Part shown: positions 19,438-28,429 of the stretch, piece by piece
Position numbering within the stretch: the stretch's first letter is position 1
How the letters are laid out: every line of letters starts with the position of its first letter
NCBI GenBank assembly: GCA_000163995.1
Contig: CM000855.1
Span: forward strand, 1,288,443 to 1,352,442
Reading direction: 5' to 3'
DNA: 64,000 bases
DNA from: Campylobacter jejuni subsp. jejuni 414
GTDB lineage: Bacteria; Campylobacterota; Campylobacteria; Campylobacterales; Campylobacteraceae
The notes under the pieces: model-generated
Seen by the model: only the letters and a program-made list of their open reading frames with translations
The model's database searches: none
What the model was told of the DNA's origin: nothing
Translations under genes and position numbers: made by a program

Positions 19438-19848
19438 TTATTTGGAAATAATATTTGGAACATTAACAATTAAAGGATTAAAAACCGCTAAAACAGAATC
19501 ATCATTTTCGTATGAACGACAATACTTTTCAAACTGATCACTCATCAAAAGCATCCAATCAGTAAATTCATCACTAGCAGGCCCATTAAAGCGATTTGCT
19601 TGCGCCATCATCTCTTCACAAAACACACAAAAATCAGTAACTTCTTCAAGATTTAAGCGTCTTGCTGCCCAAGCGGTATTATGTGCTAAAGTTTCAAGCT
19701 CTTTTACAGCTTCTTTATAACGCACACTATCACTTCCAAGTTTGATGATTAAAGGTTCAAACCTATCACACATGGTCCTAAAAAATTGTAAAAATTTTTC
19801 TATGTCGTCAATTTCATAATCTAATTCTAATTTTGTTAAAATTCCCAT
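19438..19848 (-). CDS. Conserved hypothetical protein, upstream of tmRNA
   Basis: This protein has about 136 residues (start MGILTKLELDY; a longer start at TTG 19890 is possible but has no better ribosome site). It appears mostly alpha-helical, rich in Glu/Phe/Leu, without signal or membrane segment. I do not recognise the family; it matches the position of Cj1361c. Its last codons contain a TATTAT hexamer suited as -10 box for ssrA. The gene diverges from ruvB across 92 bases. Confidence 0.65.
   Translation of the reverse strand: MGILTKLELDYEIDDIEKFLQFFRTMCDRFEPLIIKLGSDSVRYKEAVKELETLAHNTAWAARRLNLEEVTDFCVFCEEMMAQANRFNGPASDEFTDWMLLMSDQFEKYCRSYENDDSVLAVFNPLIVNVPNIISK
19448..19453 (-). promoter_or_regulatory. 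Putative -10 box of ssrA inside the upstream gene
   Basis: TATTAT (minus strand) lies 10 bases ahead of the tmRNA 5' end and overlaps the codons for the C terminus of the protein encoded at 19438-19848. Position, not experiment, supports it. Confidence 0.4.
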
Positions 19849-19940
19849 TTTCAAACCATAATTATTAAAGTTTAATCTAAATTCTAACAAATTTTAGCTA
19901 AAATCTTATTTTAATTTTTCAAAAAATACAAGCAAAAGAT

Positions 19941-20949
19941 ATGGATAGAATAGTAGAAATAGAAAAATACTCCTTTGATGAAACTTACGAAACCTCGTTG
20001 CGTCCTTCAAATTTTAACGGCTATATAGGTCAAGAAAATATTAAAAAAAATTTAAAATGTCTTCATAGCTGCAGCTAAAAAACGTAACGAATGTTTAGAC
20101 CACATACTTTTTAGTGGTCCTGCAGGACTTGGAAAAACTACACTGGCTAATATTATCTCCTATGAAATGGGTGCAAATATCAAAACAACCGCTGCCCCTA
20201 TGATAGAAAAAAGCGGAGATTTAGCAGCTATTTTAACCAATCTTAGCGAAGGAGATATACTTTTTATCGATGAAATTCATCGCTTAAGTCCTGCAATTGA
20301 AGAAGTGCTTTACTCTGCAATGGAAGATTATCGCCTTGATATCATCATAGGTAGTGGTCCTGCAGCTCAAACTATAAAAATCGACTTGCCTAAATTTACT
20401 CTCATAGGAGCCACAACGCGTGCAGGCATGCTTAGCAATCCTTTACGCGATCGCTTTGGTATGCAATTTAGATTAGAATTTTACAAAGACAGTGAACTTG
20501 CGCTTATCTTGCAAAAAGCAGCTTTAAAGCTAAATAAAACTTGCGAAGAAAAAGCCGCTCTTGAAATAGCCAAAAGAAGTCGTTCTACTCCAAGAATCGC
20601 CCTAAGACTTTTAAAAAGAGTAAGAGATTTTGCTGATGTCAGCGATGAAGAAATCATCACAGAAAAAAGAACCAATGAGGCTTTAAATTCTTTAGGAGTT
20701 AATGAGCTTGGTTTTGATGCAATGGATTTAAAGTATCTTGAACTTTTAACCGCTGCCAAACAAAGACCCATCGGACTTGCAAGCATTGCTGCAGCTTTAA
20801 GTGAAGATGAAAATACGGTTGAAGATGTGATTGAGCCTTATTTACTAGCTAATGGTTACATAGAACGCACTGCAAAAGGACGCATAGCAAGTACAAAAAG
20901 TTATAATGCTTTAAAATTAAACTATGAAAAAACTTTATTTGAGGAGTAA
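19941..20949 (+). pseudogene. ruvB: Holliday junction helicase RuvB, with a one-base insertion
   Basis: RuvB is the hexameric AAA+ motor that drives branch migration with RuvA. The gene starts [20 protein letters not shown], then runs off frame after NIKKNL into KCLHSCS-stop. Removing one A from the AAAA at 20054-20057 restores [21 protein letters not shown] and a single frame of exactly 336 codons (335 residues plus stop), the normal length. The rest is intact: Walker [10 protein letters not shown], Walker [10 protein letters not shown], sensor IGATTRAG, arginine-finger region NPLRDRFG, and the winged helix. As written, only a fragment from an internal ATG (20167) lacking Walker A could be made. 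It is either a true null or a sequence error. Confidence 0.88.
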
Positions 20950-20952
20950 ATT

Positions 20953-21996
20953 TTGCAAAATGGAAAATTCTTTCTTATAAGCTTTATTTTAGTCATTTTA
21001 TTTCTTTTACTTTACCTTTTCAAGGGTTTTCTACTCGTAATTATCATAGCTAGTTTAATGGCGGTAGCCACCTCAAATATCAATGCAAAATTTTTAAACC
21101 TTACTAAAGGACATAAATTTTTAGCCTCTATCCTTACAACAGCTTGTATGGTTTTGCTTTTCTTTACGCCTTTTGTTTATACCATGATAGAACTTGCCAA
21201 AGCTTCAAAAAATTTTGATATTAATTTAGTTACACAAACGCTTGATTATGTGAAAAACTATCAATTCACCTTGCCTGAAAGCTTTAATTTTTTATACCCT
21301 AAAATCAAAGAATTTTTAGCTTCTATAGATTTAAATAGTATTTCTAAACAAATTTTAAGCTATGCTTCAAGTTTTACAAAATCAGGAGCCAAATTTCTTG
21401 TAGATATGGTTTTAATTTGTGTATTTTATTTCTTTGCAAACCTATATGGAACAGAACTTGTTATTTATCTTAAATCTATCATTCCCATTGATAAAAAAGA
21501 ACTCGATGATGTTTTAAGCGAAGTGGGTAATGTTATGGCCGTGGTGCTTTATTCCATGGTAATTGTAGCTATATTTCAAGGTACACTTTTTGGTTTAATC
21601 ACAATGTTTTATGGCTATGATGGAATTTTAATGGGAGTAATTTTTGCCGTAAGCTCTCTCATACCTGCTATAGGGGGCGCTTTAATTTATGTACCTGTAA
21701 GTCTTTACGAATTTGCTTCAAACAATCTTAACTCGGCTCTTGTTATTTTTATTTACTCTGTAATTGTAATTTCTTTTATAGCAGACACTTTAATCAAACC
21801 TTTAATTATCAAATGGATCAATAAAAAACTTGTTAAAACTCCAACTAAAATCAACGAACTTTTAATTTTTTTAGCCATGATAGCAGGAATTTCAACCTTT
21901 GGTTTTTGGGGTATTATATTAGGCCCTGCGATTTTAACCTTTTTTGTATCAACCTTAAGAATGTATATGATTTTAAAAGAAAAGAATTTAATTTAA
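20953..21996 (+). CDS. AI-2E family transporter (UPF0118 permease)
   Basis: This 347-residue inner-membrane protein has about seven to eight hydrophobic helices, with the family blocks SSLIPAIGGALIYVPVSLY and PLIIKWINKKL and a final GFWGIILGPAILTF. The family includes the putative AI-2 exporter TqsA and Na+/H+ antiporters, so the substrate cannot be inferred. It starts at TTG 20953 with GAGGAG upstream, three bases after the ruvB stop, and is therefore co-transcribed with ruvB. A strong hairpin follows. Confidence 0.85.
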   Translation: MQNGKFFLISFILVILFLLLYLFKGFLLVIIIASLMAVATSNINAKFLNLTKGHKFLASILTTACMVLLFFTPFVYTMIELAKASKNFDINLVTQTLDYVKNYQFTLPESFNFLYPKIKEFLASIDLNSISKQILSYASSFTKSGAKFLVDMVLICVFYFFANLYGTELVIYLKSIIPIDKKELDDVLSEVGNVMAVVLYSMVIVAIFQGTLFGLITMFYGYDGILMGVIFAVSSLIPAIGGALIYVPVSLYEFASNNLNSALVIFIYSVIVISFIADTLIKPLIIKWINKKLVKTPTKINELLIFLAMIAGISTFGFWGIILGPAILTFFVSTLRMYMILKEKNLI

Positions 21997-22025
21997 CTTG
22001 CCTAGTAAAAAAAACAAGGCAAGTT
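21995..22025. terminator. Bidirectional terminator between the AI-2E gene and fumC
   Basis: AACTTGCCT (21995-22003) pairs perfectly with AGGCAAGTT (22017-22025) around an A-rich loop. It separates the two convergent genes. Confidence 0.85.
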
Positions 22026-22032
22026 AAATAAT

Positions 22033-23424
22033 TTAGGCTTTTGGACCTATCATTTTAGTAGGATCAACAAATTTGTTAAAATCTTCTTCGCTAACTAAAC
22101 CTAATTCCATCGCGCTTTCTTTTAAAGAAACACCTTTTTTATGAGCATTTTTAGCTACTTTAGCAGCATTTTCATAACCTATATGTGGATTTAAAGCAGT
22201 AACTAGCATTAAAGAATTATGAAGATTATGATCAATTTTTGCGCGATTTGGTTCTATGCCTACAGCACAATGGATATTAAATGAATGCATAGAATCAGCT
22301 AATAAATCAAGACTTTGTAAGAAATTATAAATAATTACAGGCTTAAATACATTGAGTTCAAAATTTCCTTGACTCGCCGCAAAACCAATAGCTGCATCAT
22401 TTCCCATAACTTGCACAGCAACCATAGTGACAGCTTCACATTGAGTAGGATTTACCTTGCCTGGCATAATCGAACTTCCTGGCTCATTTTCAGGGATAAT
22501 AAGCTCACCAAGACCGCATCTTGGACCTGAAGCTAACCATCTTATATCATTTGCAATTTTCATTAAATTTGCAGCCAAACCTTTCATTGCGCCATGGGTA
22601 AAATTAATCGCATCATGACTTGTTAAAGCATGAAATTTATTTGGACTTGAAACAAATTTTGTGCCTATAAGTTTAGTAAGTTCTTCACTTACTTTCTGAC
22701 TTAATTCCGGATGTGCATTAAGTCCTGTTCCTACTGCAGTTCCTCCTATGGCTAATTCTCTTAAGGTTGGCAAAGAAGCGATGATTTGTTCTTTTGAATG
22801 TAAAAGCATAGAAAGATACCCACTAAATTCTTGTGCTAGAGTAAGTGGAGTGGCATCTTGCAAATGAGTGCGCCCTATTTTAACAATACCATCAAATTCC
22901 TTTACTTTTTTTTCAAAAGTCGCAATAAGCTCATCAAGAGCAGGGATAAGTTTTTTCTCTACTTGCTCAACTGCAACTATACTCATAGCAGTTGGAAAAG
23001 TATCGTTTGAACTTTGAGACATATTTACATGATCATTTGGATGCACAAGCTTTTCTTTACGAAAATCTCCACCCATAATTTCAGTAGCACGATTTGCAAT
23101 CACTTCATTCATATTCATATTGCTTTGCGTACCTGAACCTGTTTGCCAAATCACGAGAGGAAAATTATTATCAAATTTACCTGTGATAATCTCATCGCAA
23201 GCCTGAACTATAGCATTTTTCTTGGCATCATCAAGTTTTCCAAGTTTGTTATTTACCAAAGCTAAAGATTTTTTAAGATTTGCAAAAGCATAAATTAAAA
23301 CCTTTGGCATTTTCTCACAACCAATTTTGAAATTTTCAAAACTTCTTTCAGTTTGAGCTCCCCAATATTTATCATTTGGAACTTTAATCTCTCCCATTGT
23401 ATCGTATTCGATTCTATATTCCAT
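22033..23424 (-). CDS. fumC: Fumarate hydratase class II
   Basis: This 463-residue iron-independent fumarase interconverts fumarate and malate in the oxidative TCA cycle. The fumarate lyase signature [13 protein letters not shown] is intact, as are [37 protein letters not shown] and [13 protein letters not shown] with the catalytic His. The length matches the class II family. The ATG is preceded by AAAAAGGAAAAA. It is monocistronic in appearance, convergent with the AI-2E gene and separated from the protease gene by a tandem repeat. Confidence 0.96.
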   Translation of the reverse strand: MEYRIEYDTMGEIKVPNDKYWGAQTERSFENFKIGCEKMPKVLIYAFANLKKSLALVNNKLGKLDDAKKNAIVQACDEIITGKFDNNFPLVIWQTGSGTQSNMNMNEVIANRATEIMGGDFRKEKLVHPNDHVNMSQSSNDTFPTAMSIVAVEQVEKKLIPALDELIATFEKKVKEFDGIVKIGRTHLQDATPLTLAQEFSGYLSMLLHSKEQIIASLPTLRELAIGGTAVGTGLNAHPELSQKVSEELTKLIGTKFVSSPNKFHALTSHDAINFTHGAMKGLAANLMKIANDIRWLASGPRCGLGELIIPENEPGSSIMPGKVNPTQCEAVTMVAVQVMGNDAAIGFAASQGNFELNVFKPVIIYNFLQSLDLLADSMHSFNIHCAVGIEPNRAKIDHNLHNSLMLVTALNPHIGYENAAKVAKNAHKKGVSLKESAMELGLVSEEDFNKFVDPTKMIGPKA

Positions 23425-23460
23425 ATTTTTTCCTTTTTATTAAAGTTTTATATTATAGCT

Positions 23461-23513
23461 TAAAAAAATAAATACTTTTAAAATATAAGTTAAAAAAATA
23501 AATACTTTTAAAA
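23461..23513. repeat. Two direct copies of a 23-base AT-rich repeat, period 30
   Basis: TAAAAAAATAAATACTTTTA followed by AAA occurs at 23461-23483 and again at 23491-23513, separated by TATAAGT. The second copy contains the stop codon of the autotransporter gene; the first lies in the gap before fumC. It looks like a recent 30-base tandem duplication. Confidence 0.9.
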
Positions 23514-26500
23514 GCGTTTTCCTATTGAACTCATTAAATGCAACTCATAAGCATTATGAGAAAATCTATTCATTAACATAAATTGCCAAAACATATTGTT
23601 TTTATATAAAAATTCTAAATTAAAACCTTGACTTAAAATATTATCTTTCAATTTATATTTTTGAATAAAACCAATAGGAAAATCAACAAAGCTAGCCTTA
23701 TTTTCTAAAGTCTTTCCATAAATTCTTTTTTCAAAAATTGCAAAAGTAGAAAAAGAAGCTCGATAATCATCTTGTTCTATATTTTTAGCAAGATTAAAAC
23801 CTAAACTTGCATTCACACTATAATGTTTCAAACTTTCATAATCCTTTGCAAAAGGACTTTTATTTTCTTTAAAATCTTCTTGATAAAAAAAACTATGAGT
23901 AAAATACATTAAAGGATTAATAACAAAGTCTTCACCTAAAATAATATCTTTAGTTACCCCAAGCTGGGCTGAAGCTTGCAAGGTCTTATATTTGCCTTCT
24001 ATAGGCTCTACTACAAAGCGATCAATAGTATTAAATCCCACACCTATACCTAATCCACTTAGTATTTTTATAAAATCTAAATCATGGTTATAATTAAGCA
24101 ATAAATCCACATTATAACCCTTCAAATCACTACCATTATTAAAGTTAAATTTAGCACTAGAAAGAGATAAAGCATAAGCTAAAAAACCTGATGAAAAATT
24201 TTCTCCCAAAGAGATATTAGCACCCGTTTTTTGACCTGAAAAATCTTTATCTTTATAATATTTATAGCTTGGAGTAAGATACCAAAAATATTCTTCATCA
24301 CTAAAAATTCTAGGTAAATAAGTACTAGCAAGTAATATATTATTTTGTGCAAAATTATTGATATTAAGAGGATTAAGAGTAAATAAAATGTTATTTTGTA
24401 TTAAATTTGATTGATCGTAATTATTAAAAGCACTTAAGTATGCTGAACCTTCTACTCTATCTAATTTAGTCTTTACATCTATTCCATTATCTAAAGAAGC
24501 AAAAAATTCTTGATAAGCCTGACTCAAATCCGTTCTAGATCGTAATTGTCTTAAAGCATTCCCCAAACTTGTATTAGGAATTTCGTAAGCATTTGGTTTT
24601 AAATTAGGTTTTATTAAAGCTTCATTAATGCTGATTAAATCATTACTTAAGACAAAATCAAAATTTAAAGCATAGGTATTTTGCACCAAAACATTATTAA
24701 AAGATGATAAACTTTTTCCTAAATCTCCTAAATTGATTTTCACTGGATTATATAAGGTATAATATTTAGGCAAAGGAATGTATTCTAAATTTCCTCCTTT
24801 AATATCATAGGTTTTTGCAATAAGCTTGGAATTTTTATAATTACCAAAATCCAGTTGTAATTTAGAATCAATTCCTTCTTGAGTATAAGTTCCTTGCACA
24901 GTTAAATCACTCAAATCTTCGTTCCCAGGTCTAACTATACCTTTATTGTTTAAATCTTGCCCTACGATACCATTGCCACTCAATATAGCTTTTTTTTCTA
25001 CATAAGCATTATTTTTAAGTTTTCCTTTAAGCTTTAATTCTCCTTGTTTAACTAAAGTTGCACCTTCATAAGTATTTTTACCACTGATGATTAAAACACC
25101 TTCGCCCTCTTTAGCTAATCCTATATTAAGATCAGTCAAATGCATAGGTTTATTAGCAGCATTTGATAAATGAGTACTTTCATCCCATTTTCTTTGACTG
25201 ATGTCATTAGAAAATTCGGCATCATGACCTGCAGTGTTTATAGTATAATAAGCTGTATCAGGTTCTTTTTCATATTTTAGTATATCCTGATCACTTAGTC
25301 TGTTTGCATCTAAAATGCTTAGTCCTTTCAGTGCCTTTTGTGCATCTAAAATTCCTTGCCCAAATAATTCTTCTTTTTCAACTCTAACCACTCCATTGAT
25401 AAAGTTAACAGTAGAAGTATTGAGTTTTTGCGACTGCACGCCATCTCTGTTATTCCAAATATAATCACTATAATCAACCCATTGTCCATTAATTTGAACT
25501 TGCATTCCATTATAAAGCTGTTTTAAATCCCGTTTTATTTCATCTTCTACAGTAGGTGGATCTTGCGAAATATACACAATAAGAAATTTAGGTTGATTTG
25601 TTCCATCAGTTACTTGTTTAACGGTAAATTTTGGAGCTTTATAGTTTTTATTAGCTGTGCTTAATAATACATCAGCAATTTGCTTACCATCCAAAAAAGG
25701 AAATTTTTGCTTTACCAGTGCCGCTGTTCCACTTACTATTGGTGCTGCCATAGAGGTGCCGCTTTTTTTCGTAAAACCATTATTGGTACTTGAATCAACA
25801 TTATTAATATCTGCTCCAGCAGCAACTAAAGAAAAATTCGTAGCCCCCTTAAAACCATTACTAAAATCAGCCAAACCTTTACTTGCCACTACTAAAGTCC
25901 CATCTGCTTCTAAAGTAATCTCATTTGCATCCAAGGCTCCAACTGCTAACCAAGCTCTTAAAGATTCATCATAACTTGGCAAGGTTGCATGTAAAGCAGG
26001 AGTGAGAATTCCTTCATTACCAGCAGCAAACACATTTAAAAGCTTTTTATCTAAACTAAGTTTGTATAAATCATTAGCTACACTATCGACTTGTTTGATG
26101 TAAGTTAAAGGAATTTGACAAATATTTACATTTTGTCCATTTAAAGTTTGAGTACAACCAACCAATCCAGAAGTAGAAGCCCTAAGATCTAGATGAGGAT
26201 AATAAGAAATACCCCAACTATTATTAATAATACTCACATCTTTGAAAAAATTATAAACATCAGGAGTTTGAGTGTAAGAACCCTCTGGAAATACTCCGGC
26301 TCCATAAAATTTTGCCCCATAAGCCACTCCATAAGGCTTATTCTCATCTATCTTTGCCCCAACAGCTATACCTGCTACATGACTTCCGTGTGTTGATTTT
26401 TGCAAATCAGGCACTAACTGTTTCCCATTTATGTCAGTAGGATAAGTCGACTTTAAAATCTTATCCTTTAAACTGATATGATTTTGATTAAAAGCATCAT

Positions 26501-26627
26501 CGGTTACACCTATTATAATAGTATCTCCACTATATCCTAGCTTATGCACTTTATCAATATTATGAAGTTCAAATTCACTTAAAGCAAATATTTTAGAAAC
26601 TAAAGTTAAACAAAAAATTTTTTTCAT
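23508..26627 (-). CDS. Subtilisin-like serine protease autotransporter
   Basis: This 1039-residue secreted protein has a short N-terminal signal (MKKIFCLTLVSKIFALSEF). A subtilase domain (about residues 30-420) carries Asp in IIIGVTDDAFNQNH, His in STHGSHVAGIAVG and Ser in SGTSMAAPIVSGTAALVK. A passenger beta-helix segment follows with the autotransporter repeat GVLIISGKNTYEGATLVKQG. The C-terminal translocator barrel (about 750-1039) ends in aromatic F. It corresponds to Cj1365c, whose protease activity is known to be surface- or vesicle-associated. It lies three bases after glmS (stop 26630), so it is probably partly read from glmS. Confidence 0.92.
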   Translation of the reverse strand: MKKIFCLTLVSKIFALSEFELHNIDKVHKLGYSGDTIIIGVTDDAFNQNHISLKDKILKSTYPTDINGKQLVPDLQKSTHGSHVAGIAVGAKIDENKPYGVAYGAKFYGAGVFPEGSYTQTPDVYNFFKDVSIINNSWGISYYPHLDLRASTSGLVGCTQTLNGQNVNICQIPLTYIKQVDSVANDLYKLSLDKKLLNVFAAGNEGILTPALHATLPSYDESLRAWLAVGALDANEITLEADGTLVVASKGLADFSNGFKGATNFSLVAAGADINNVDSSTNNGFTKKSGTSMAAPIVSGTAALVKQKFPFLDGKQIADVLLSTANKNYKAPKFTVKQVTDGTNQPKFLIVYISQDPPTVEDEIKRDLKQLYNGMQVQINGQWVDYSDYIWNNRDGVQSQKLNTSTVNFINGVVRVEKEELFGQGILDAQKALKGLSILDANRLSDQDILKYEKEPDTAYYTINTAGHDAEFSNDISQRKWDESTHLSNAANKPMHLTDLNIGLAKEGEGVLIISGKNTYEGATLVKQGELKLKGKLKNNAYVEKKAILSGNGIVGQDLNNKGIVRPGNEDLSDLTVQGTYTQEGIDSKLQLDFGNYKNSKLIAKTYDIKGGNLEYIPLPKYYTLYNPVKINLGDLGKSLSSFNNVLVQNTYALNFDFVLSNDLISINEALIKPNLKPNAYEIPNTSLGNALRQLRSRTDLSQAYQEFFASLDNGIDVKTKLDRVEGSAYLSAFNNYDQSNLIQNNILFTLNPLNINNFAQNNILLASTYLPRIFSDEEYFWYLTPSYKYYKDKDFSGQKTGANISLGENFSSGFLAYALSLSSAKFNFNNGSDLKGYNVDLLLNYNHDLDFIKILSGLGIGVGFNTIDRFVVEPIEGKYKTLQASAQLGVTKDIILGEDFVINPLMYFTHSFFYQEDFKENKSPFAKDYESLKHYSVNASLGFNLAKNIEQDDYRASFSTFAIFEKRIYGKTLENKASFVDFPIGFIQKYKLKDNILSQGFNLEFLYKNNMFWQFMLMNRFSHNAYELHLMSSIGKRF

Positions 26628-26629
26628 TT

Positions 26630-28426
26630 CTACTCCACTGTTACACTTTTAGCTAAATTTCGTGGCATATCCACATCATTACCAAGTCTTATGGAAATTT
26701 CCATAGCTAAAAGCTGAGTAATTACCATCATTTCAAAAAATTCACACATATAATGATCTTGCTCATTGGTTTTTATAAAATCATCACTCAAATTAAATTC
26801 CAAAGGTGAAATACTAAGTACCGTAGAATCTCTAGCTATAAGCTCTTCAACATTTGATTTTGTTTTTTCATAAAGCATGTGTTTTGGCATTAAAGCTATC
26901 GTATAAAGTTTAGAATCAGCCAATGCAATAGGTCCATGTTTCATTTCTCCCGCAGGATAACCTTCAGCGTGTAAATAAGACAATTCTTTAAGTTTTAAAG
27001 CCCCTTCTAAAGCCAAAGGATAAAACACATCTCTACCTATAAAGAAAAAGCCATGACCATCTAAATAACGCTTAGATAGACGGTGAATTTTTTCATGCAA
27101 AGCTTGTTTTACACTCACACAATTTGGAGTATGTAAAAGTGCTTTAATTTCAGCCGAAACATTTAAATTTCTTTTTTGTGCCATAAAAATAGCAAGCATC
27201 CAAAGCGTTAAAACTTGAGTTGCAAAAGCTTTAGTTGAAGCCACCCCTTTTTCTATGCCCGCACGAGTTAAAAGACTTAAGTGTGCTAAACGCACTATAT
27301 TAGAATTATCTACATTGCAAATTGCAAAAGTTTTAGCACCCTGTTCTTTTGCAATTTTTAAAGCTTCTAAAGTATCTGCCGTTTCTCCACTTTGAGAAAT
27401 AACAATAAATAAAGAATCTTTTTTTACGATCGCTTCACGGTAGCGAAATTCACTTGCAATTTCCACTTTGGCTTTAACCTTAGCAATTCTTTCAAACAAA
27501 TAAACACTTGCCATTGCAGCATGATAGCTCGTCCCACAAGCACAAAGTGTAATTTCATTTGCTTGGCTTAAATTTTCATTGCTAAGTTCATCAAAAACGA
27601 CTTCATCACCTTGAATACGCCCCATTAAAACTTCACTCATCACACGGCTTTGCTCATAAATTTCTTTTTCCATAAAAAAACGAAAACCATCTTTTTTTGC
27701 ATAAGCCTTATCACCTGAAAGCTTAGAAAAACAAAGTTGTTTTAAATAATCATTTTCATAAACTACAAGCTCATCTTTACCTGCATATCCTAAGCTTAAA
27801 TCTTCAAGATACATTACCTCATCACAATTTCCTATCAAAGGTGCATCACCTGAAGAAAAATACCATTCTTTACTTGCATTTTTACCGATGATCAAAGGAG
27901 CAGCATTTTTAGCAAAATATACATGATTTGGATCTTTTTTTGTTACCAACAAAGTAGCAAAAGCGCCACGGAGTTCTTTAATAGTTCTTTGCCAAGCTTC
28001 AAAAACTTCCATTTGCCCAACATAAAATTCAAAAAGCTGAACAATAACCTCTGTATCAGTTTGACTTAAAAAACTCACACCCTCTTTTTCAAGTTTATCC
28101 TTAATCTCTTTATAGTTTTCTATGATACCATTGTGAATCACACAAGAATACTGCCCTAAATGAGGGTGTGCATTGATTTCAGTAGGTTTACCATGAGTTG
28201 CCCATCTTGTATGACCTATAGCAAAACCATAACCTTGACTTTGAAAATCTGTGCATTTATTAGCCAAATTTTCAAGCTTTCCCACGGCTTTGAAAAAACT
28301 AAGCTCTCCTTCTTGCATCACAGCCATACCCGCACTATCATAACCACGATATTCTAATTCTTTAAGCCCATTTAATATAATTTGTTTTTTTTCATTATTT
28401 CCTATATAGCCTACAATTCCACACAT
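26630..28426 (-). CDS. glmS: Glutamine--fructose-6-phosphate aminotransferase (isomerizing)
   Basis: This 598-residue enzyme makes glucosamine 6-phosphate, the first step to UDP-GlcNAc for peptidoglycan, LOS and glycans. The N-terminal class II amidotransferase begins MCGIVGYIG with nucleophile Cys2; GYDSAGMAV and GHTRWATHG are present. Two SIS domains follow (CGTSYHAAMASVYLFE, ISQSGETADTLEALK). The C terminus ends LAKSVTVE, the usual family ending. It lies four bases after the GlnD-like gene, and no riboswitch/ribozyme leader is possible in that space. Confidence 0.96.
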   Translation of the reverse strand: MCGIVGYIGNNEKKQIILNGLKELEYRGYDSAGMAVMQEGELSFFKAVGKLENLANKCTDFQSQGYGFAIGHTRWATHGKPTEINAHPHLGQYSCVIHNGIIENYKEIKDKLEKEGVSFLSQTDTEVIVQLFEFYVGQMEVFEAWQRTIKELRGAFATLLVTKKDPNHVYFAKNAAPLIIGKNASKEWYFSSGDAPLIGNCDEVMYLEDLSLGYAGKDELVVYENDYLKQLCFSKLSGDKAYAKKDGFRFFMEKEIYEQSRVMSEVLMGRIQGDEVVFDELSNENLSQANEITLCACGTSYHAAMASVYLFERIAKVKAKVEIASEFRYREAIVKKDSLFIVISQSGETADTLEALKIAKEQGAKTFAICNVDNSNIVRLAHLSLLTRAGIEKGVASTKAFATQVLTLWMLAIFMAQKRNLNVSAEIKALLHTPNCVSVKQALHEKIHRLSKRYLDGHGFFFIGRDVFYPLALEGALKLKELSYLHAEGYPAGEMKHGPIALADSKLYTIALMPKHMLYEKTKSNVEELIARDSTVLSISPLEFNLSDDFIKTNEQDHYMCEFFEMMVITQLLAMEISIRLGNDVDMPRNLAKSVTVE

Positions 28427-28429
28427 TTT

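Noticed and set aside
25657-25974. 105-codon open frame opposite the protease gene
   Set aside because: Shadow of the subtilase domain; no start signals.
28427-28429. glmS ribozyme leader
   Set aside because: Only three bases separate glmS from the upstream gene, so there is no space for one; such ribozymes are found in Firmicutes.
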